Part shown: positions 54,245 through 64,000 of the stretch, piece after piece
How the letters are laid out: each line of letters begins with the position of its first letter
Position numbering within the stretch: the stretch's first letter is position 1
Source: Humulus lupulus
Lineage: Eukaryota; Streptophyta; Magnoliopsida; Rosales; Cannabaceae
Assembly (NCBI RefSeq): GCF_963169125.1
Contig: NC_084793.1
Span: forward strand, 39,551,578 to 39,615,577
Reading direction: 5' to 3'
Length of the DNA: 64,000 nucleotides
The notes under the pieces: model-generated
What the model saw: only the letters and a program-made list of their open reading frames with translations
Databases searched by the model: none
What the model was told of the DNA's origin: nothing
Made by a program: the position numbers and the translations under genes

Positions 54245-54350
54245 GTAGCCCATCACTTGAGAACTCTAAAGTTAAGCGTGCTTGACCTGAAGAAGTCTCA
54301 TGATGGGTGACATCCTAAGAAGTTTTCCAAGTAAGTGTGCGAGTGAGGAA
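54245..54350 (+). other. 5S rRNA-like segment in Cassandra 5' LTR
   Basis: CCCATCA...GAACTC, then AGTTAAGCGTGCTTG (identical to the plant 5S box A) and GATGGGTGACATCCTAAGAA (a changed box C). It is derived from 5S rRNA and acts in Cassandra as an internal RNA polymerase III promoter. It is not a 5S gene. Confidence 0.88.
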
Positions 54351-54689
54351 AAAGCACGCCAGAAATACTAGTGTTTGATTGCAGGGCCAGTCGTTATTCC
54401 AAGAAGCAACCATAGTGACGTGGGGCGTTACAAATGGTATCAGAGTCTTGACCCAGCCAGAAGTGTGGCCGACTGGGACGTCGAACCCCTAAGGGGTGGT
54501 GATTGTGATAGTCAGAATTCCGTGATTCGCAGGGGGAAAGACCGGGTAAAAGTTGTGTATTCCCACATCGTTTGGGGAAGGTCAAGTGTGATGATTCTAA
54601 GACTATGTAGGTATGTGACTACACACTTGAAGTGGGCTTAAATGGATTGATGGGTACTACCTATGCCAACAAGATGCAGCTTCTTTTCG

Positions 54690-54795
54690 GTAGCCCATCA
54701 CTTGAGAACTCCAAAGTTAAGTGTGCTTGACCTGGAGTAGTCTCATGATGGGTGACCTCTTGGGAAGTTTTCCCACGAAGCGTGCGAGTGAGGAC
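54690..54795 (+). other. 5S rRNA-like segment in Cassandra 3' LTR
   Basis: The same segment in the second LTR. Here box C is nearly canonical (GATGGGTGACCTCTTGGGAA) while box A has one change (AGTTAAGTGTGCTTG). Confidence 0.88.
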
Positions 54796-55235
54796 AAAAC
54801 ACGCTAGAAAGACTCGTGTTGGTTTGCAGGGCCAGTCGTCATTCCAGGAAGCAATCATAGTGACGTGGGGCATTACAAGTTCTATATATTCTCAATATAT
54901 AAAGTACCTCCACTAAAATGTCATACTACACTAGTAACCCAGATCTAGGTCACATGTATTCATAATACTAGTGAACAGTACTAACATTATTTAATCTAAA
55001 GATTCCATATTTATTTTACTGCGAACTGTTTTAAGTTCGTTATCTCAATCACGATCCTCTCATACCAATATGAGATTGAGACCACATAGATGAACTTGAG
55101 AATTTTATGATATTTACATAAAATTATACAGAATAATATAGGACATAAAATATATGCATAACAATTCAATCCATTTATTTATTTCAATTAAAAACATTGT
55201 CCAATACAAATGCTTTTAGGACACTATTCCTAACA

Positions 55236-55699
55236 CTTATTCGAGTTTAGTTTTATTTAATTCATATTATAATAATTATTATTTAATTATTTAGAAATTA
55301 TTTGATTATTAAATTAATATTTGATTATTTAATTATCTTATTAATTAATAATTTTTATTTATCATGTTATTTTAAATTTTTTTAACATTTATAGATTTTG
55401 ATAAACTATTTTAACATTTATTATGATGTTATTAAGATAATCAATCAATTAATTAAAAACTAGTTATTATATTATTAATTAATTGCTTTTAAATTATCAT
55501 CCTTAGTAATAATTTTATTTATTATTATGTTTATTACTAATTTTTATGATAATGGTTGATTCTAAATATTTATATAATTTTTTAATTAAATAATGATAAA
55601 TTAAAATTAATTTTTTTTTTTTACAATTAGTGTTATAATGATTTCTCCTAACTCTATTATGTCGTTTTATCATTTCTTATGATAATTTATAAAGTCAGA
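55236..55699. other. AT-rich intergenic DNA
   Basis: Nothing recognised. Confidence 0.6.
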
Positions 55700-55885
55700 T
55701 ATTATCCCCGACCCTATTCCGACCCCGACCCCTAACCACCACCCTCGACCCTGAACCCAACACCGACCTTGACCCCTAACCAGTACGATCTCGACCCTCG
55801 ACCCCGACCCCAACCCCCAACCTCGACCCCAACCCTGAACTACGATCCCTAACCACGACCTCGACCCCTAACCGCGACCACCGAG
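55700..55885. repeat. C-rich degenerate tandem tract
   Basis: A strand-asymmetric tract of CGACCCC, CCCTAACC and related 6-8-bp words in otherwise AT-rich DNA. It resembles degenerate telomere-like or minisatellite sequence but has no perfect CCCTAAA array. Confidence 0.75.
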
Positions 55886-56353
55886 CCAGACAATTTAAAT
55901 ATTATAAATTAAAGATAAATCTACAAAAATAATTGGGCAGCATCTCCCCTATAATAATGACCTAGCCATACGTAAGGAGTTAAAAAAAACACAATTCAAA
56001 CAACACACAATAAGTTTCTTCCTTATATTTCCACAGCACACAAATTTTTTTCCAGAATCTACTTCACTAATACATACAAGTTCATAACCTTCCGTAATCA
56101 TCGTAGCATACAATATGTAGCAACAAATTTATCAATAAACATAAAAGCATATAACACATACCAATTAATAAAGGGATCCAAAAGAAAGAGCTCCAACAAT
56201 TCTACCAATTTATTTTCTCCTAAAAAGAAAACAAAGTTAGTAAAATAAAAAAAAATATATAGCACATATAAAAAACACTTAAAGTTAGTAATATAAATAA
56301 CACACACACATATATATATATATATACACACACGACATACACACACATATATA
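55886..56353. other. AT-rich DNA with CA/TA microsatellite
   Basis: No gene. A compound CA/TA microsatellite lies at 56301-56350. Confidence 0.6.
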
Positions 56354-56941
56354 CTAGATACAAACAAAGTGCAATGAACATTTGCTTAATTTTATTTATA
56401 AAATTTATTAATTATTTTTATTAAATTTGTATCAGTGTCATATAAATTTCAAATAAATAAATAATATTATATGTAAAAGAATGACATAAACATATTAAAT
56501 GAAAAATTAAACAAAAACATTCTTTATGATTTTAAAATATATATATAATATGATAACCTCTTTAAAAATAAATGTTAATTTTTTTAATAAAATTAAGATT
56601 ATGTATTATATATTATTATTATAATAATATTTGAATTCATATTAATATAATTAGTAACAAATTAGGATTATATATTATTATTATAATAATATTTTATATC
56701 ATTTGAATTTATATTAATATAATTATTATATATGTCATCTTATATTACATATTATTATAATAATGATATTAATAATATTTGAATTTCTATGAATATTATT
56801 AATAAATATATATTTTTAATTAGTTTTAAAGGTAATATTCCGTTAGATATTTAGAATATTACATTAAAGTTAAGAAAAAAAACCGTTAAAATCAAGAATT
56901 TTCGTTATCTACACACTTTTTATATAGAAGATATATATATA
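56354..56941 (-). mobile_element. Helitron-like non-autonomous element, minus strand
   Basis: On the minus strand: A|TCTTCTATATAAAAAGTGTG at 56941 and TTTGTTTGTATCTAG|T at 56354. The ends obey the Helitron rule (TC start, CTRR end, insertion between A and T). Copies with the same ends lie at 2059-2803 and 58494-59230. It is noncoding. The terminal hairpin is weak. Confidence 0.5.
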
Positions 56942-57109
56942 TACACGTCATACATATATAAATACACGACACACATATATTTATATATACACACATATAA
57001 CAACATAAAAATAAAATAAATAAAAACAGAAATCTAAATTAAATAAAAACAGAAAAAAATCAAAATTAAATAAAAATGAAAAAAAAACACACACACACAA
57101 AAAAAACAT

Positions 57110-57650
57110 ATATAAATATATGTGCTTCTATATATATATGGTGGTGGTGGTGTTGGTGGAGGGTGAGTGGAGGTGCGGTGGAGGCGGTCGGCTGAGATTT
57201 GAGTTGAGAGAGAAAAAAAATGGGGTAAGTGAGAGAAAAGGGTCGGGGAACACGTTTTTAGGCTTAGAATTGAAGATAGGGGGGTCAGAATGGAGTTTTC
57301 TGAGAGGCTAACGTAGGAGACGAAAGAATGGGGCTTAGATTTCGAATTGGGGAAATGAAGAAGATGGTGCAGTCGCGTTGGGTATATATGTTTAAAATAA
57401 ATGATGTGGCAACTATTAACGGCGACGTGTCGCCGCTAATAGTCCTATATAAAATCTAAGTGGGAAAATTCCACGTTTTTTTTTTCTGGGTATTTTTTAA
57501 TTTATTAGGGGAGATATTACCATCTCTAGCTAATATTAGAACTTTCTCTGCTAATAATATTTCAAATAAATTTTTTTATTCAATATGATATGAGTGGCGA
57601 ATACGTATTGTTGCCACTAATAATAACATTATTAGCAAAGTAGCGTAAGA
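57110..57650. repeat. CACTA-like subterminal remnant
   Basis: Contains TTAACGGCGACGTGTCGCC and CGCTAATAG at 57415-57445 and further GGCGAA/TTGCCACTAATAA words to 57640, the same repeat language as 40580-40765. A GGTGGTGG-rich stretch at 57138-57200 precedes it. No CACTA terminus is visible at the right, so the end has decayed or lies elsewhere. Confidence 0.4.
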
Positions 57651-58493
57651 TAGAATCAGACAATAAAAGCAAATAATTAAACTTAGAAACCATTATAGTA
57701 GTCATTCTCCAGTATTAGTTTTCATTAGTTTTCATAAAGCATTCCAAATGCAATAATAAATCACTGTGCTAATTAATATATGATCAAGCATATCACTAAA
57801 AAATATTCCTCCAATAAAATGTTATATATAAATATATTTTTTCTAAATTTGTAATATGTTACTTATTATTTTGTGCTAAAGTATGGCACCGAATTAAAAT
57901 CTAGCATATGCCAAAATTTGCATTGCAATTAATATAGATTTTATTATCATCTTTATAAATGAATATATTTAATTCCACAATTTTAGTGTTCAAACTAATT
58001 GCAAAATTATCTTAGTAATTATTATATATAATAACATTGATTTTTTTTAATATATCAATATGTATTGGAGTAAGAAATAAAAATTAGTGTGAGGTCACAA
58101 ATTAACAATTTGTTATTTCTTGTGTTGTGCAAATAAAACATAGTATTGGCAATAATCAGCTGCTTTACTATTAAGAACTCAAATAAAATAATCATCAAAA
58201 CCCGATATTTATTCCTATATTTATCTAATAACAACTAGATAAAAGAAAATATATAAGAACAATATTTGGAATAAGTGGAAGTGTTTTATTTTGTTCTTGT
58301 TATCCATTAATTGAATCATATATATGCACATATAGATGTTATCTAGCTTATCATCTCTTGCTCTCTAATCCAATATTAAGCATAATTAAAATATCACAAA
58401 CCAAAACAAAATTATAATATATGCATAGGATATTAGAGCCAAATTAAATAGGCTCTAATTAATAGCCTATATGGACATATAAATATTCATATA
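57651..58493. other. AT-rich intergenic DNA
   Basis: Nothing recognised. Confidence 0.6.
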
Positions 58494-59230
58494 TCTCTTC
58501 TATATAATAAGTGTGTAGATAACGGAAATTCTTGGTTTTAACCATTTTTTATTTTTTTTAATGTTAACTTTAATGGAATATTCTTTTATTTAATGGTAGT
58601 TTGTAAACACTTAAACTTAAATAAAATAAAATAAATAATTAAAAAAATCAAAATATGATATTTTTGAGATATTTTACAATGATAATTACTTAATAATAAT
58701 AAATAATTAAACATATTAAAATAAGATATTTTTCAGATATTTTACAATGATAATTATTTTAAAATAATAAATAATTAAACAAATTAAAATATGATATATT
58801 TGAGATATTTTACAATAATAATTATTTAAAAACAATAAAATCATTATAACTTAAATAAAATTTAATTAAACTTAAACTTAAACTCACTTATTAGAATAAT
58901 ATCATATTAAATATATAATATAATCTACTGTGAATTAGCAACAAATTATTATTTAAAAAAAAAAAAAAAACTAACAAGAAACTTAAATTTAAAATCAAAG
59001 TATAATATATAATATTACGTTAAATATATAATATATAATTTCTTGTTGTCACTTCCAAATTCAAAAACTAAACAAACATAAACTTAAACAAAAATAAATA
59101 AATTATTTAATTAAAATAGGATATTTATTTCAAAATTTATATGACATTAATATAAATTTAATAAAAATAATTAATAAATTCTATAAATAAAACTAAACAA
59201 ATGTGCATATTACACGTTATTTATATCTAA
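58494..59230 (+). mobile_element. Helitron-like non-autonomous element, copy B
   Basis: Matches 2059-2803 along its length. It starts A|TCTCTTCTATATAATAAG and ends TTATATCTAA|T, with CTAA fitting CTRR. Noncoding. Confidence 0.5.
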
Positions 59231-60594
59231 TATATATACATATATATTTATACATATATATTTATATATATATATATATATATATATTGGTCTTCCAAGT
59301 TCCAACACTACCCAATGTTACATATGCTTTTGAGTCAGGATACCTATGTGGATAATGTTTTGATGACAGATCGATGAGCAGAATATATGTACAATTATTT
59401 TGTTTTCTAACCCAAAAGTATAACATGGATTTTGGTACCAATCGCTGATATTTTACCTGCATGTTAGAACAGCCACAAATAGAAAGGATGGAAATTTTAC
59501 CACATATTTCCTCTCACAAACCACTTTTTATATATTTATATCTATATCAATCAAACCTTTTTGCAAATTCCACTATTCTAAAAAAATTCAACTAATTGGA
59601 GCCACAATGTTTGGGGTCGATCGATGTATATACAGCCTTATGGTTGGTTCATATATACTTAATTATTACTCTCACCGATCTCCAGACACACATATAAGAA
59701 AAATATATATATGTAAATGTATATAATGTGGTCATGATGACCCCGAAACGAGCTCCAATATATATGTCCTTTTCAGGTATATTTGAATTCTCTGCAGCTG
59801 ATCTTGGCTTCATTTTGCTTGCCTCTATGTATATAATCATATATATTCTCTTCGAGTGGGCCTTATTTCTTTTGTTTCAACATACATATACCTGCCGAAA
59901 ACAAATTATTAATAACAATTTTGAACAACTCCACACATATATAATTTTTCGCGTTTGATGATGCAAGAACAGTGTTACATTGTTGCCACAGCGTTTGAAT
60001 TGGGGCCAGTTTTCACATCATGTCCTGTACTCTCTCAATGATATATATATATATCATATATATATAATGTATATGAACTTGAAACTATAATTCATGTGTA
60101 GTGATGGGTTTTGTATTGGTATGATTAGAAAGAGATCACTAGATACTAACAAGGTGACCCTTGATTGGACGAGGCAGATACTCATCCTCTCTGGCCACCA
60201 ATCCGGACGTTGCTCCATCGATGGCTTTCGTTAATGGAGAACTCACTTATATTATGGAATACTGTGCCCTTTAAAAATGGCTATATGATGCAATATTATT
60301 TCATTCATGAATGTCAAACCAATATAATGCATCTCATGATGATGTCATTCTACAAGTATATAGTCTTAACACTACGAATAAGGCTTTTCATTCAAAGCTA
60401 ACTTGTTTGAGACTATGATATCATCTAATAATTATAATATAGTATTGGAAACCATAAATGCATTTTCTATATATACTACTTGTCCCTTGTGGCGGTGATT
60501 TGATACCATATAACCAATAAGCAAATATCAATTCATAATAATACCTACTAATTAATTATTATATATGCTGCATAACTATCTATCTCCAAAATAT
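59231..60594. other. AT-rich intergenic DNA with TA microsatellites
   Basis: A TA tract lies at 59263-59287 and a TA palindrome near 60042-60070. Short frames (59262-59462, 59649-59958, 60165-60401) have no recognisable domain. Confidence 0.5.
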
Positions 60595-61707
60595 GTTATT
60601 TTGTAATTATTGGATCCAATTATTCCTCCCATTATCATTTTCTATTTCCCTCTCTAAATTGTATATTCTATATATAAATTTTAACATTTTACATGATTGA
60701 TTTAATCTTGTAGATTTCGAAAAAAATACCAAAAGTAAAAAAAAAAAAAAATCTGAAACGAACATTTGAGTGAAAATATATGAACTTCTAAAGTTTTCGT
60801 CAAATTTCAGCGTGGAGTATCGATTTTGCATCGTTGGCCAAAAATCAAGTTTTCATGATTGCATTGCAAGAGCATCAAAACAACATCGATTTTGTATCGA
60901 TCGATTTGACATCGATTTTACATCAAAAAAATATCGTTTTGGCAAAAAAAAAAAATCAAGTTTTCATGATTGGATTGCAAGAGTATCGAAACAACATCGA
61001 TTTTGCATCGAAAAAATATTGTTTTGTCCAAAAATCAAGTTTTCGTGATTGTATCGCAAGAGCATCGATTTTGCATTGAAAAAATATCATTTTGGCCAAA
61101 AATCAAGATTTCATGATTGTTTTGCAAGAGCATCGAAATAGCATCGATTTTGCATCGAAAAAAATATTGTTTTGGCCAAAAATCAAACGAAGCAAAATCG
61201 ATGCTCTTGCGACACAATCATGAAATCTTGATTTTTGGCCAAAATGATATTTTTTCGATGCAAAATAGATGCTCTTGCGATACAATCATGAAAACTTGAT
61301 TTTTGGCCAAAACAATGCTTTTTCGATGCAAAATCGATACTGTTTCGATGCTCTTGCGATCTAATCATGAAAACTTGATTTTTTTTGCCAAAACGATACT
61401 TTTTAATGCAAAATCGATACCGTTTCAATGCTCTTGTGATGCAATCATGAAAACTTGATTTTTGACTAAAACGATGCAAAATCGATGCTCGGCGCTAAAA
61501 TTTGACGAAAACTTTGGGAGATTCATATCTTTTCACTCAAATGTTCGTTTCAGATTATTTTTTTAAAAAAAATTTTGTATTTTTTTCGAGATTTACAAGA
61601 TTAGATCATGTAAAATCTTAAAATTTATGTGTAGAACATACAATTTAGAGAAAGAAATTGAGGATGTTAATAGAATGGGCAATTGGATCCAATAATTACA
61701 AAATGAC
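60595..61707. mobile_element. Foldback element made of opposed tandem repeats
   Basis: The outer arms GTTATTTTGTAATTATTGGA (60595) and the reverse complement of TCCAATAATTACAAAATGAC (ending 61707) match, and the inverted similarity runs through almost the whole 1113 bp. The interior has about four units on each side of a centre near 61190. Each unit is built of CAAGTTTTCATGATTG, GCAAGAGCATCGAAACA, ACATCGATTTTGCATCGAAA and TTTTGGCCAAAAATC. Short open frames here arise from the repeats. No transposase is present. Confidence 0.88.
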
Positions 61708-62923
61708 AATTTTGAGAATAGAGCGGGCATATATAATCATTAGTAGGTATTATTAGGCATAATGTGATATTTCCCTAACAATATAAATATACCCTGATGA
61801 AATATACATACTTTCTTATCAGTAATACTGATGTAAACATATTCCTTTTATATTAGTGATTGTAAAAAAAATCAAATAAGTGACATTATATTTTAACCAT
61901 TTTTTGCTTAATTGGATGTACAAAAAAATTAATACCATATATAGTTAAAATTAAAAATATATATTACAATATGTTTACTAAATTATAAAATTTTCATCCA
62001 TTTTCTATCTTAAGAGTATATATTTTTTATTTTTCATTCTCTTTTTTGAAAAGTAAAAAAAAAAAGGAGTACATAGAATATAGAGAAAGATACTTTATTT
62101 TGATTTCTTATTTAAAATATACATTGTATAAATTTATATTCATATAAACATTATTAAAAATAAAATTAGTAAAACTTATTAATAAATAAATACATGATAC
62201 TACATACTATAATATCTATTTGTTTATATTAAGACATGTTCTTTCCATTTATTTCTTTTAAACTTTCCATTAAAAAAAAGTTTAAACTTGCCATAAATTA
62301 TTATAGTACCTATACCTTTTGATTGAAAAAAAAATCACTATTTAATAATTTTCCTTTATATATTATCTCGGTTTCTCATTTCCAAAAAAGAGAATTAATA
62401 GATATCGAGCACGCGTAATAGAATTATAGTGATAAGTGTTAATGGTGTCATCCCTACTTTAAATGCTTAAATTATTTTGCCTCGTTACTACCGTTTTGAC
62501 TTCCATTAAAGACTTGACACAGTTCTTGCTAATAATAAGTTTGTAAGGCCTAAGTTAGAATGATAATTAATATATCGAAACTAAAAAAGTTTATCATTCT
62601 TTTTAAGATATTAAAGTGATCAATTACGATGATGAAATTGACATGTTTTTTGAATTACAGATATAGAGTAAAATATAAAGTAAAAGACCTTAATTTAAAT
62701 ACAATAATTCAAATGAATGGTCCAATCTCCAACCGCTAGATATGTCAACATTTAAGAGATTTGGTATATCTAATTACATTTATTAATTAGAGCTAATGAA
62801 CCTTTCCGGCAACTGAAGTGTTTAATATACACAAGTTAGACTTAATGATTCCACAAAAATAATAAATCAATTTTTCTCTTAAAAAAAGTTAAGACTTTAT
62901 GAAACCCTTTCGGCAACACAGAT

Positions 62924-62956
<33 letters not shown>

Positions 62957-64000
62957 TAATTGAACAAACCTAATTATCTGACAAAATCTATTTCCTTTCA
63001 CATGTACCAAACACAGACTAGTAGCAAGTAATAATAAACTGATGAAAATTAGTCAACAAGTTTGGTTGGAACCTTTTAGCGAGTAACGTACAAACTTAAA
63101 TAAAAGTGATCTTGAATCAATTAATTTATATGTATATAGGCTCTCATTAAAATCTTTATCTATTATATATATTTTAAAAAATATATCAAAATGCCCATGT
63201 TCTTGCGACACTAGCTAATTTAATTGAAACTAAGTACGTAGATGCAACAATTAATTAATATAGACTCAGCATCAGATTAGATAAGCTATAAATATATAAA
63301 TAGGTATTGAAATTAATCAATGAAATGAATTATTAGTGCACTAGCTAGTGCTAGTTCGTGTTTACACTACAAAGGAAACCAGTAGAAATTATTGGATTAT
63401 TCTTTATTCTATATTTATATATGTGCAGATCGATATATATATATATATAATTAGTTGTTTTTCTATAGCTAGCTTTGGATTAGACAAACTAATAAGAAGT
63501 GGATGATTTGCTTATATCAATTAAGTATCGATAAGATATATAATTTGCTAATACATATCCACACACACATATATATATATGTAATAATTAAAATGGTAAC
63601 AAAAAGTGAGACAAGAAAAGTTTTGATGACTAGGCTTTTCTCTGGGAAGGTTCTTACTCGAGCAGGCAAAATGCTTTGATTATAACTTTGTCTTTCTTTC
63701 TTTTGTGAATGCATTACATTATTATTAGTTGATTTGAAATGATGGATTTGAAAGCGACCGCATAATTATATTTAGTTCATATGAAATTTGATGCATATGT
63801 TTTCCAAAAACAAATAGAAAAAATAATAATTCAGATATGACACTAATTGATCAAATTAAATATATGATCATTAATTTGAAATACCGACAAAATTAAATAA
63901 AATGTAATAATAATCTGATGAAATAAATTTCAATTCACGATTGATTTTGCTTAGAAATTAAAACTTCATTCCAAGTTGATGAAAATTAATTCTTATTTAA
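61708..64000. other. AT-rich intergenic DNA
   Basis: No gene recognised. A TA microsatellite lies at 62923-62957 and shorter TA runs near 63435 and 63570. Confidence 0.6.

Larger units (their letters stand above)
54059..54877 (+). mobile_element. Cassandra-type TRIM retrotransposon
   Basis: Two direct repeats of exactly 374 bp each (54059-54432 and 54504-54877), starting TGTGACAG/TGTGATAG and ending GCGTTACA/GCATTACA, surround a 71-bp core. The core begins with the tRNA-iMet site TGGTATCAGAGT (54435-54446) and ends near a purine-rich AAGGGGTGGTGA. Each LTR contains a 5S rRNA-like stretch, the defining trait of Cassandra. There is no coding capacity. The flanks AATTC (54054-54058) and AGTTC (54878-54882) are a 5-bp target duplication with one change. 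Confidence 0.93.
52310..55235 (-). repeat. LTR-like block, family L, copy 3, minus strand, interrupted
   Basis: From 55235 downward it starts TGTTAGGAATAGTGTCCTAA and aligns with copy 1 to its end, with matching landmarks CACTTGATAGGC (complement near 52440) and GGATCC (52344). The Cassandra TRIM interrupts it at 54059-54877. Its last few bases probably lie across the Pack-CACTA, at 42183-42187. It contains an AAT microsatellite (52741-52780), a hairpin at 52878-52918, and a local duplication of a 31-bp word at 53746-53776 and 53802-53833. Confidence 0.65.

Noticed and set aside
54245..54795. Two 5S rRNA genes
   Set aside because: They are diverged and lie inside the LTRs of a Cassandra TRIM.
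61035..61479. Several overlapping open frames on both strands
   Set aside because: They come from stop-poor tandem units of the foldback element and repeat the same few residues.

Overview
The window looks like repeat-dense nuclear DNA from a eudicot plant. It is AT-rich and full of plant-type retrotransposons (Ty3/gypsy including Athila-type, Ty1/copia, and a Cassandra TRIM carrying 5S rRNA-like sequence), CACTA, hAT-like and Helitron-like DNA elements, and inverted-repeat elements. The captured exon pieces are typical plant genes with GT-AG introns. A Rosales-type plant is a guess that cannot be proved from the sequence. I found no intact host gene, no tRNA, no CRISPR and nothing bacterial. 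Every recognisable coding segment is a transposon pseudogene or a captured gene fragment.

Layout. 1-4300: AT-rich DNA with an inverted-repeat element, Helitron-like copies and a near-perfect hairpin at 4172-4291. 4292-12102: remains of a minus-strand Athila-type element (integrase 11109-12102, then a downstream env-position ORF at 5196-10114). This ORF is split by a solo LTR with a perfect GTTCC duplication (7474-9897) and by a hAT-like element (5807-7097). 12103-15310: 5' LTR, primer-binding site and gag of a second, plus-strand Athila element, fused at about 15310 to a fragment of a different gypsy gag. 15682-19332: two copies of one LTR-like family placed tail to tail. 19333-36200: a decayed Ty1/copia element whose gag is split by an 11.4 kb Ty3/gypsy element (20192-31555), which itself contains a 1.9 kb solo LTR (23026-24946). 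This is three levels of nesting, with target duplications visible at the two inner ones. 36201-40517: unrecognised DNA plus two small inverted-repeat elements.

40528-57650: a decayed CACTA remnant at 40528-42182, then a well-bounded 10.1 kb non-autonomous CACTA element (42188-52306, target duplication TAT) carrying exon fragments of at least five unrelated host genes on one strand: DNA topoisomerase II, ascorbate peroxidase, a synaptotagmin-type SMP protein, an LRR receptor-like kinase and acetyl-CoA acetyltransferase. This Pack-CACTA is the most notable object in the window. Next comes a third copy of the LTR-like family (52310-55235) interrupted by a complete Cassandra TRIM (54059-54877), a C-rich low-complexity tract, and a second stretch of CACTA-like subterminal repeat.

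57651-64000: AT-rich DNA with another Helitron-like copy (58494-59230), a 1.1 kb foldback element made of opposed tandem repeats (60595-61707), and microsatellites.

The genes do not act together as a pathway. What links them is insertion history: copia was hit by gypsy, which was hit by a gypsy-type solo LTR; the Athila env-position ORF was hit by a solo LTR and a hAT-like element; and an LTR-like copy was hit by the Cassandra TRIM and, at its edge, by the Pack-CACTA.
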